A DNA stretch of 5,527 bases from DATARR01 sp044868005 (GTDB lineage Bacteria > Acidobacteriota > Thermoanaerobaculia > Multivoradales > UBA5704). The translations under genes were made by a program, and so were the position numbers. The notes beneath the pieces were generated by a model. It was not told the origin of the DNA and did no database searches. It worked only from the letters and a program-made list of their open reading frames with translations. Below are positions 1-5,527 of this stretch, one piece after another; position 1 is the stretch's first letter; the number at the start of each line of letters is the position of its first letter. The stretch covers positions 1 to 5,527 of the forward strand of contig JBIOVX010000063.1 of assembly GCA_044868005.1 (NCBI GenBank). Direction: 5' to 3'.

Positions 1-166
1 AAATCATCGGCGCAATCTTGTCCACCATGGAGAGAGGCAGGTTGATCTTCGCCTCCTCGCCGTTGCGGCCGCCGTTCACCTCGACGTGGAGCCAGAGATC
101 GGCCGCCGCCGCCGGACCCGCGACCAGCGCGGCGGCGACGAGTGCCAGAAGGGTATTGCGTTTCAT
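1..166 (-). CDS. Exported protein of unknown function, N-terminal part only (3' end beyond the left edge)
   Basis: The first 55 codons are visible, from an ATG at 166-164 and open to the window edge. The start is well supported: AAGGAG lies 7 nt upstream. Residues 1-22 look like a signal peptide: a basic start (MKRN), a Leu/Ala/Val core (TLLALVAAALVAG) and an Ala-rich end suited to signal peptidase I, with the mature protein probably starting near Asp23. The visible mature part reads DLWLHVEVNGG, then an acidic/basic stretch, then INLPLSMVDKIAP. A strand ending in 'LHVxV' followed by 'xxNLPLSxV' resembles short hypothetical exported proteins I associate with Acidobacteriota, but I cannot name a family with certainty or assign a function. 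It lies 71 bp downstream of the peptidase gene on the same strand, with no visible terminator between them, so it may be the last visible member of the same transcript. Confidence 0.78.
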   Translation of the reverse strand, partial: MKRNTLLALVAAALVAGPAAAADLWLHVEVNGGRNGEEAKINLPLSMVDKIAPMI

Positions 167-173
167 TGTCGTT

Positions 174-179
174 CTCCTT
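174..179 (-). promoter_or_regulatory. Strong ribosome binding site of the exported protein gene
   Basis: AAGGAG on the minus strand ends 7 nt before the ATG at 166. This is the clearest Shine-Dalgarno sequence in the window and decides the start of the partial gene. It overlaps a perfect 10-bp palindrome (CCTTGCAAGG, 176-185). Its AGGAGAA (178-172) can also pair with UUCUCCU at 208-202, so partial masking of the site is possible but not shown. Confidence 0.75.
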
Positions 180-237
180 GCAAGGTCATTCGCCTGTTCA
201 GAGGAGAAGACGAAGGTGGGCGCCGAACGTTTCAATC

Positions 238-2037
238 CTACAGCTTCATCCCTTCCAGCTCGTCGATGCGCTCGCGCACGAGGTCGAAGCCTCCCTGCCA
301 GAAGGAGCGGTCGGTCATGTCGATGCCGACCTCGGCGAGGATGTTCTCGGGCCGCGCCGAGCCGCCGTAGGAGAGCAGCCGCAGGTAGCCGGGCTTGAAG
401 GCGTCGCCCTCCTCCTGATAGCGCCGGTAAAGGGCGAGCACCAGAAGCTGGCCGAAGCTGTAGGCATAGCAGTAGAAGGGGGTCTGGTAGATGTGCGGAA
501 TCGACAGCCACTCGTAGCGGAACTCGGGAGCGACGTCGACGCTGTCGCCGAATTGCTCGCGCAGCTTGCTCATGTACAGCTCGCACAGCTCGTCGGTGGA
601 GCGGCCGGCGCGGATGGCGTCGTGGGCCTCGATCTCGAAGAGCACGAAGTAGGCCTGGCGCAGCACGGTGGCGTAGACGTCGTCGACGGCGGCGGCGAGC
701 AGCTCGCGGCGGGCGAGAGCATCGGGCTCTTCGCGCAACAGCCGGTCGGTCATCAGCATCTCACCGAAGACGGAGGCGGTCTCGGCCAGCGGCAGCGAGG
801 CGTGCTGGGTGAGGCTGGAGTGGCCGTCGGCGAGCATGGCGTGGACGGCGTGGCCGAGCTCGTGGGCCAGCGTCGCCACGTCGCGCACGCGGCCGGCGAA
901 GTTGACCAGCACCCACGGCGTGTAGCGCGGCAGCACGGTGAAGCAGAAGGCGCCGCCCCGCTTGCCCTTGCGGATCTCGCTGTCGAGGTGGTCCTCGGCG
1001 AATACCCGCTCGGCCATGGCCGCGAACTGCGGATGGAAGTCGTCGAACGTCTCGAGCACCGAGCGGACGGCCTCCGGAAAGGCGATCTTGCGGTCCGAGG
1101 TGGCGAGCGGAGCGTAGAGGTCGTAGCGGCGCAGCCGGTCCATGCCCAGCCATCCCGCCTTCAGCCGGAAGTAGCGTTGGAAGAGCGGCGCGTTCTCGCG
1201 CGCCACGTCGAGCAGGACTTGCACGGCGCGGTCGGGAATGTCGTTGTCCAGGTTGCGCACGGCGATCGGGGAGGGGTAGCCGCGCAGCCCTACCTGTTCC
1301 TCGTACCAGTCGCGTATCCGGCTGACGTAGACCTGGCCGAGGATGTTGGCGTCGTGGGCGTACACGCGGTAGAGCTCGCGGTAGGCGGCGGCCCGCAGCT
1401 CCGCGTGCGGGGAGAAGGCGTAGCTCATCAGCTCGTCGCGCGTCAGCCGCTTCGTTTCGCCTTCCACCTCGAGGGAGAACTCCAGGCGGTTGGTGAGCAT
1501 GGAGAAGAGCGTCATCACGCCTTCGATGCCGTTCTGGTCCTTGATGTTGATGATCTGCTCGCTCTTCTCGTCGAGGGTGTGCGGCTTGAAGCGCCGCAGG
1601 TCCTGCAGGTAGTGGCGGTAGTCGCCGTTCTCCGACTCGGCGGGCAGCAGCCGCCACGCCTCGTCGTCGGAGAGGCTCCGCCACCAGAGGGTGAAGAACA
1701 GAATGCGGTTGGCCGCGGCGGTGGCCATCTGGCGCACGCGGTTGCGGAAGGTGAGCGCCTCCTGGCTGCCGGTATCGGCGTAGAACCAGAGGGCGGCGTA
1801 GCCCGAGATGACCTGCAGGCGGTTGGCGAGGTCCTCGTACTGGCGGAGGATGTCGTGGAAGGCGCGCGGGTCCATGCCGGCATGGAGGTCCGCGCGGCGG
1901 GCCTCGAAGGCGGCCAGGGCCGCGTCGAGGTCGGCCAGGCGGGCGGCGAAGATCGCCTCGCTGGGTCCGGGCAGAAGCTCCGAGAGATCCCATCCCCGCA
2001 GGGAATAGGTAGGAAAAGAGCGGGTCATGACGTCCAT
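238..2037 (-). CDS. pepF: M3 family zinc oligoendopeptidase (PepF type)
   Basis: Cytoplasmic metallopeptidase of MEROPS family M3, subfamily M3B, which cleaves short peptides released by proteolysis or taken up from outside. At 599 residues it has the usual PepF length and no signal peptide. The N-terminal helical PepF-type domain covers roughly residues 30-190, and the catalytic M3 domain roughly 200-585. The zinc motif HELGH is at 392-396 (His392, Glu393, His396) in the context DVATLAHELGHAVH. The third ligand is probably Glu419 in LPLAETASVFGEM. The C-terminal substrate-site segment IPHIYQTPFYCYAYSFG (513-529) supplies the family's His and Tyr residues (His515, Tyr522, Tyr524, Tyr526). All key residues are present. 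Two ATG starts are possible, at 2037 and at 2028 (MTRSF...). Neither has a good Shine-Dalgarno; the second has a weak GGA 4 nt upstream. The stop is TAG at 240-238. It begins 54 bp after the propeller gene. The PepF/M3 assignment is firm; the exact substrate range is unknown. Confidence 0.95.
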   Translation of the reverse strand: MDVMTRSFPTYSLRGWDLSELLPGPSEAIFAARLADLDAALAAFEARRADLHAGMDPRAFHDILRQYEDLANRLQVISGYAALWFYADTGSQEALTFRNRVRQMATAAANRILFFTLWWRSLSDDEAWRLLPAESENGDYRHYLQDLRRFKPHTLDEKSEQIINIKDQNGIEGVMTLFSMLTNRLEFSLEVEGETKRLTRDELMSYAFSPHAELRAAAYRELYRVYAHDANILGQVYVSRIRDWYEEQVGLRGYPSPIAVRNLDNDIPDRAVQVLLDVARENAPLFQRYFRLKAGWLGMDRLRRYDLYAPLATSDRKIAFPEAVRSVLETFDDFHPQFAAMAERVFAEDHLDSEIRKGKRGGAFCFTVLPRYTPWVLVNFAGRVRDVATLAHELGHAVHAMLADGHSSLTQHASLPLAETASVFGEMLMTDRLLREEPDALARRELLAAAVDDVYATVLRQAYFVLFEIEAHDAIRAGRSTDELCELYMSKLREQFGDSVDVAPEFRYEWLSIPHIYQTPFYCYAYSFGQLLVLALYRRYQEEGDAFKPGYLRLLSYGGSARPENILAEVGIDMTDRSFWQGGFDLVRERIDELEGMKL

Positions 2038-2091
2038 AGGATGGCGGTTCCGTCGGCTGAGAAAGACTCGTCGATTCGTCGTCGGCAGACC

Positions 2092-5000
2092 TTATTTTAG
2101 CCGAGCCGGCGGCACAATGACCGCCGGAACTCCCTGTTCTCGCGCTAAATCGTTGAAGCGGACGAGATCGCCGTCCCAGATCGCCTGCAGCTTGGCGAGC
2201 TCGGCGTCGATCGCCGCCGTCAGGGCCGCCTTCACCTGCAAGGCCTGCGCCGTGGGCCGGTAGTCGCCGATGGCCACCGACCCGGCGACGGCGTTGAGCT
2301 TGTCGTCGAGGCGAACGGGGAAGTTGAGCGGGTCCTGCCGGCTGCGGTTCTTCGTCTGGTAGAGCGCCTCTTCGACCGCGGTCATCTTCTTGTCGAGCTC
2401 CTTCGCCGCCTCGATCACGGGCTTACGCTCCGCGTCCCGGCGCAGCCGCTTGCGCGTGTCGGCGAGCTGGGCGCGCACCTCGCGGATGCGGCGGATGGCG
2501 TCGTGGGCCTCGCTCAGCTTGTCGCGCGCCTCGAGCAGGAACTGGAGCTGCGCCTCGAGGTCGTCTTGAGTCGAGGAAGACCGTGGATCCTTGCGGATCT
2601 CGAACGGCTGGGTGAGAGTCTCGCCGCCCGCCGTGAGGCGCACCTGGTAGCTCCCCGGCACCGCCAGGGGTCCCAGGGGATCGCCGCTCCATAGGATCAT
2701 CCCCGGAAACTTGCTGGCCTTGGGCCAGGTCATGTCCCAGAGGAAGCGGTTGAGGCCCGCCTCGGCAGGCACCTTCTCCTCCTCCTCGTCTTCCTTCTCC
2801 TCGTCGGCCTCTTCCTTCTCGGCCTCCTTGCCCTTGTCCTTGCCGACCTCCTCGCCCTGCGGACCGGGGAGCGGGCTCCCCTCAGGCTTCTTCTCCGCGG
2901 CCTTCTCCTCCTTCTCGCCGGCCGCCGGTTCGCCCATGGGCCGGGCCGCGGCCGGGCCTTGCGGTCCCTCCGCCGGCTTGCCTGGGAAGGTACGGATCAC
3001 CTTGCCGTCCCGGGTGAGGATCTCCAGCTTCACGTCCTTCGCCTGGTCGGCGGGCGGCGCCTCTTTCAGGTAGTAATGGATGACGACGCCGGCCGGCGGG
3101 TTCTCGCCCAAGCCCTGCGGCGGCCGCTCGACGTTGCCGGCGCTCCACAGCCGGTAGCTCGGCGCCGGCGGATAGAGAAAGACCTTCCTGTCTCCGGCTC
3201 CCGCGCCCGCCGCCAGCGCCCGCAGGGGCGCCAGGCCGCCGAGCACCCAGAAGCCGCGGCCCTGCGTGGCGGCCACCAGATCGCCCTCTTTCACCGTCAG
3301 ATCGGTGACGGGGACGATCGGCAGGTTGAGCTGCAGCGGCTGCCAGCGGGCGCCGTCGTCGAAGGAGACGTACATGCCGCGCTCGGTGCCGGCGTAGAGC
3401 AGGCCGCGTTGCGCGGGGTCCGCCCGCACGACGCGGGTGAAGTGCAGGGGGTCGATGCCGCCGTCGATGCGGCTCCACGTGGCGCCGTAGTCGGCGGTCT
3501 TGTAGAGGTAGGGCCGGAAGTCGTCCGACTTGTACATCGTGGCGGCCACGTAGGCGCCTCCCTTGTCGTGCGGCGAGGCGTCGATGGCGTTGATCTGGAT
3601 CCACTCGGGGAGGCCCTTGGGGGTGACGTTCTTCCAGGTCTTGCCGCCGTCGCGCGAGACGTGGACGAGGCCGTCGTCGGAGCCGGTCCACAGCACGCCG
3701 GGCTCGAGCGGCGACTCGGCGACGGTGAAGATCGTGTCGTAGTACTCGACGCTGGTGTTGTCCTTGGTGATGGGGCCGCCCGAGGCACCCTGCCTGGACT
3801 TGTCGTTGCGCGTCAGGTCCGGCGAGATCGCCTGCCAGCTCTGTCCCTGGTCCGTGCTCTTGAACAGCACGTTGGCCGCGGCGTAGAGCGTCTGCGGATC
3901 GTTGGGCGAGAAGAGGAGCGGGAAGTTCCACTGGAACCGGTACTGGAGGTCGGCCGCGCCGTGCCCCATCGGATCGTCCGGCCAGGGGTTGAGGTCGCGC
4001 AGCTCGCCCGTGCGGTGGTTGACGCGGGTCAGCAGGCCGCCGTACGAGCCGCCGTAGACGACGTCCGGATCCTTGGGATCGGCCACGATGTAGCCGCTCT
4101 CGCCGCCGGAGGTCTCCTCCCAGTCGCCGGGGCCGATGCCGGGTCCCTGGCCGCGCGAGAGGATGCGCACCGCCGAGTTGTCCTGCTGCGCGCCGAGGAT
4201 TCGGTAGGGGGAGTGGGTGTCCGTCGACACGCGGTAGAACTGCGCCGTCGGCTGGTTGGTCTGCGGCGTCCAGGTGGCGCCGCCGTCGGTCGACACGTTG
4301 GCGCCGCCGTCGTTCGACTCGATCATGCGCAAGGCATCGCCGGGATCGATCCACAAGTCGTGATTGTCGCCGTGAGGCGTGCGGATGGTGGTGAACGTCT
4401 TGCCGCCGTCCTTCGAGCGGTGGAACTGGACGTTGACGACGTAGACGACCTCCTCGTCCTTGGGATCGGCGTAGATGCGGGTGTAGTACCAGGCGCGCTG
4501 CCGCAGGGCGCGGTCGTCGTTGGTCTTGGTCCAGGTCTTGCCGCCGTCCTTCGAGCGGAAGACGCCGCCCTCCTCGGCCTCGACGATGGCGTAGAGGTTC
4601 TCGGGATTGGTCGGCGAGACGGCGATGCCGATGATGCCGAGCGTCCCCTTGGGCAGCCCGGGGTTACGGCTGAGCTCGGCCCAGGTGTCGCCGCCGTCGG
4701 TGGACTTCCAGAGGCCGGAGCCGGGGCCGCCGCTCTCCAGGCTCCAGGGAGTGCGCCGCACGTTCCACAGGGTGGCATAGAGCACGCGCGGATTTACGGG
4801 ATCCATGGCCAGATCGACGGCTCCCACGCGATCGTTGACATAGAGCACGCGCTGCCAATGGCCGCCGCCGTCGCGCGAGCGGTAGACGCCGCGCATGTCG
4901 TTGGGCCCGAAGAGGTGGCCGAGGACGGCGGCGTAGACGAGGTCAGGGTCCTTGGGATGGATACGGAGGCGCGGGATGTGCCGCGAGTCGGCGAGCCCGG

Positions 5001-5457
5001 CGAACCGCCAGCTCTTGCCGGCGTCGGTCGAGCGCCACACGCCGTCGCCGTGCGAGACGTTGCCGCGCACCGTGACCTCGCCGCCGCCGGCGTAGACCAC
5101 GTTCGGGTCCCAGTCGGAGACGGCCACGGCGCCGATCGAGCCGCCGAAGAAGCCGTCCGAGACGTTCTTCCAGGTGCGGCCGCCGTCCGTGGTCTTCCAC
5201 ACGCCGCCGCCGGTGCCGCCGAAGTAGTAGGTGTTGCGGTCCGCGGCGAGACCGGTGACGGCGGCCACCCGGCCGCCGCGATAGGGACCGACCTCGCGCC
5301 ACTTCATCGCCTTGAACAGCGCCGGATCGACGGCCGTCTTGGCGGCGGGCGAGGCGGCGGCCTTGGGCGGCTTCGCGGCCGCGGCCGGCGAGGTCAGGAC
5401 CAGGAGCAGGAACAGCGGCGAAAGCAATAGAGAGCGACAAAAGACGAATTTTTTCAT
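2092..5457 (-). CDS. Secreted BNR/Asp-box beta-propeller protein (sortilin/GH74-like fold) with FlgD-like Ig and helical C-terminal domains
   Basis: 1121 residues. Residues 1-28 form a signal peptide (MKKFVF, a Leu-rich core, then SPAAAA). The only cysteine is Cys7 in the signal peptide, so the mature chain has none and lacks the Cys-rich 10CC module of eukaryotic VPS10 proteins. Residues about 50-745 contain 11 Asp boxes of the form S/T-x-D-x-G-x-T/S-W (start residues 88, 142, 193, 251, 301, 347, 388, 533, 600, 653, 697), each usually preceded by a strand like DPKDPDVVYGG. Counting degenerate repeats gives about 14 blades, which fits two seven-bladed propellers. Residues 788-824 and 901-953 resemble a FlgD-type Ig domain (ENPPAGVVIHYYLK, DGKVIRTF; GLNRFLWDM, PGSYQVRL), split by a Glu/Lys-rich insert. 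Residues 963-1100 are helical, probably coiled. Such proteins are often called 'glycosyl hydrolase' or 'sialidase-like', but I see no FRIP-type sialidase motif, so enzymatic activity is unproven; polymer or protein binding is as likely. The ATG start gives an intact signal peptide. Confidence 0.93.
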   Translation of the reverse strand: MKKFVFCRSLLLSPLFLLLVLTSPAAAAKPPKAAASPAAKTAVDPALFKAMKWREVGPYRGGRVAAVTGLAADRNTYYFGGTGGGVWKTTDGGRTWKNVSDGFFGGSIGAVAVSDWDPNVVYAGGGEVTVRGNVSHGDGVWRSTDAGKSWRFAGLADSRHIPRLRIHPKDPDLVYAAVLGHLFGPNDMRGVYRSRDGGGHWQRVLYVNDRVGAVDLAMDPVNPRVLYATLWNVRRTPWSLESGGPGSGLWKSTDGGDTWAELSRNPGLPKGTLGIIGIAVSPTNPENLYAIVEAEEGGVFRSKDGGKTWTKTNDDRALRQRAWYYTRIYADPKDEEVVYVVNVQFHRSKDGGKTFTTIRTPHGDNHDLWIDPGDALRMIESNDGGANVSTDGGATWTPQTNQPTAQFYRVSTDTHSPYRILGAQQDNSAVRILSRGQGPGIGPGDWEETSGGESGYIVADPKDPDVVYGGSYGGLLTRVNHRTGELRDLNPWPDDPMGHGAADLQYRFQWNFPLLFSPNDPQTLYAAANVLFKSTDQGQSWQAISPDLTRNDKSRQGASGGPITKDNTSVEYYDTIFTVAESPLEPGVLWTGSDDGLVHVSRDGGKTWKNVTPKGLPEWIQINAIDASPHDKGGAYVAATMYKSDDFRPYLYKTADYGATWSRIDGGIDPLHFTRVVRADPAQRGLLYAGTERGMYVSFDDGARWQPLQLNLPIVPVTDLTVKEGDLVAATQGRGFWVLGGLAPLRALAAGAGAGDRKVFLYPPAPSYRLWSAGNVERPPQGLGENPPAGVVIHYYLKEAPPADQAKDVKLEILTRDGKVIRTFPGKPAEGPQGPAAARPMGEPAAGEKEEKAAEKKPEGSPLPGPQGEEVGKDKGKEAEKEEADEEKEDEEEEKVPAEAGLNRFLWDMTWPKASKFPGMILWSGDPLGPLAVPGSYQVRLTAGGETLTQPFEIRKDPRSSSTQDDLEAQLQFLLEARDKLSEAHDAIRRIREVRAQLADTRKRLRRDAERKPVIEAAKELDKKMTAVEEALYQTKNRSRQDPLNFPVRLDDKLNAVAGSVAIGDYRPTAQALQVKAALTAAIDAELAKLQAIWDGDLVRFNDLAREQGVPAVIVPPARLK
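2764..2925 (-). repeat. Low-complexity Glu/Lys-rich segment within the propeller gene
   Basis: Codons 845-898 of the propeller gene encode 54 residues, of which 18 are Glu, 10 Lys and 3 Asp, with no aromatic residues. The coding strand is nearly all purine here (GAG, GAA and AAG codons), including an AAGGAGG at 2829-2823 that matches the anti-Shine-Dalgarno but has no nearby start codon. The segment falls between two parts of the Ig-like domain and is probably a disordered, exposed loop or linker. Its repetitive base content makes it a place where length changes by slippage would be expected, but the reading frame is intact here. Confidence 0.85.
4397..4558 (-). repeat. 24-bp exact direct repeat within Asp-box codons
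   Basis: The same 24 bases occur at 4397-4420 and 4535-4558, 138 bp apart and in the same reading frame. Each copy encodes RSKDGGKT, the core of Asp boxes at residues 347 and 301. Shorter, imperfect versions occur at other Asp boxes, for example near 3630-3660 and 5165-5200. The repeat comes from the repeated protein motif plus uniform codon choice, or from recent blade duplication; it is not a mobile-element or regulatory repeat. Confidence 0.8.
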
Positions 5458-5467
5458 GTTCTCGAAG

Positions 5468-5506
5468 GGCTCCGTGGCAGAGTTCGCCGATTTCTACCAC
5501 AGAGCC
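5468..5506 (-). promoter_or_regulatory. Stem-loop in the leader of the propeller gene
   Basis: On the minus strand, GGCTCTGTGGTAGA (5506-5493) is followed by an 11-nt loop and then TCTGCCACGGAGCC (5481-5468). In RNA all 14 positions pair: 12 Watson-Crick and 2 G-U. It ends 10 nt before the ATG at 5457. The 3' arm contains GGAG (5473-5470), the best Shine-Dalgarno-like sequence available, 12 nt from the ATG; the only other candidate is a weak GAG 3 nt from the start. No T-run follows the stem, so it does not look like an intrinsic terminator. It could be a translation-controlling leader structure or, at DNA level, an operator palindrome. The structure is read from the sequence; the role is inferred. 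Confidence 0.55.
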
Positions 5507-5527
5507 GGAGGTGGTCGTAGGGGCGGG

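Noticed and set aside
2038..2091. Terminator or promoter between the propeller and peptidase genes
   Set aside because: The 54 bp contain repeated CGACG-type words but no stable hairpin with a T-run, and no credible -35/-10 pair.
142..2100. 652-codon open frame on the plus strand opposite the peptidase gene
   Set aside because: It is an antisense shadow produced by high GC at third codon positions. Its product is a monotonous Val/Ala/Gly/Glu/His chain with no recognisable domain, while the opposite strand encodes an intact M3 peptidase with all catalytic residues.
2882..4354. 490-codon minus-strand open frame inside the propeller gene
   Set aside because: It is an alternative frame of a well-supported gene. 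Its product is Arg/Pro/Ala-rich, as expected for an off-frame reading of GC-rich DNA, with no start signal.
4397..4558. Direct repeats as a CRISPR array or insertion-sequence ends
   Set aside because: Only two exact copies exist. They are in frame, encode the same Asp-box core, and the sequence between them is coding.
2959..5430. 823-codon open frame on the plus strand opposite the propeller gene
   Set aside because: It is also an antisense shadow. The translation is rich in Val, Ala, Gly, Arg and Asp with no domain, and repeats only because the Asp-box codons repeat on the other strand.
5468..5506. Intrinsic terminator of an upstream gene
   Set aside because: The stem is long enough, but it is followed by CTTCGAGAAC on the minus strand and by GGAGGTGG on the plus strand, with no T-tract in either direction.
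5490..5527. Sigma-70-like promoter upstream of the propeller gene
   Set aside because: The GGTAGAAAT stretch is only loosely like a -10 element and no matching -35 is at the right distance. The window ends too soon to judge; the promoter may lie beyond the right edge.

Overview
This GC-rich window (no composition was computed) has strongly GC-biased third codon positions. All genes I can support lie on the minus strand, so they are read right to left. The gene content is a large secreted BNR/Asp-box beta-propeller protein of a type common in Acidobacteriota, Gemmatimonadota and some Bacteroidota, a PepF-type M3 peptidase and a small exported protein. It suggests a soil- or sediment-type Gram-negative bacterium, most plausibly Acidobacteriota (Thermoanaerobaculia-like) or a relative. 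That placement is inference from family knowledge and base composition, not from a marker gene.

Layout, in transcription order from the right edge. Positions 5458-5527 are the leader of the first gene and hold a 14-bp stem-loop just upstream of the start codon. Positions 2092-5457 encode a 1121-residue secreted protein. It has a signal peptide, then about 14 propeller repeats (11 with a recognisable Asp box), then a FlgD-like Ig domain interrupted by a long Glu/Lys-rich insert, then a helical C-terminal domain. A 54-bp gap follows, with no terminator and no stop codon in the downstream frame. Positions 238-2037 encode a 599-residue cytoplasmic zinc oligoendopeptidase of family M3 (PepF type) with an intact HELGH motif. 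A 71-bp gap leads to the first 55 codons of a signal-peptide-bearing protein (1-166) that runs off the left edge.

The three genes are co-directional, closely spaced and lack visible terminators between them, so a shared transcript is plausible. No functional link is demonstrated. A secreted propeller protein that binds or acts on a polymer and a cytoplasmic oligopeptidase that finishes peptide breakdown could both serve nutrient use, but simple neighbourhood is equally likely. I see no mobile element, CRISPR array, RNA gene, phage gene or defence system. The window is mostly ordinary chromosome. The most interesting points are the leader hairpin, which would bury the best Shine-Dalgarno-like sequence, and the modular architecture of the propeller protein.
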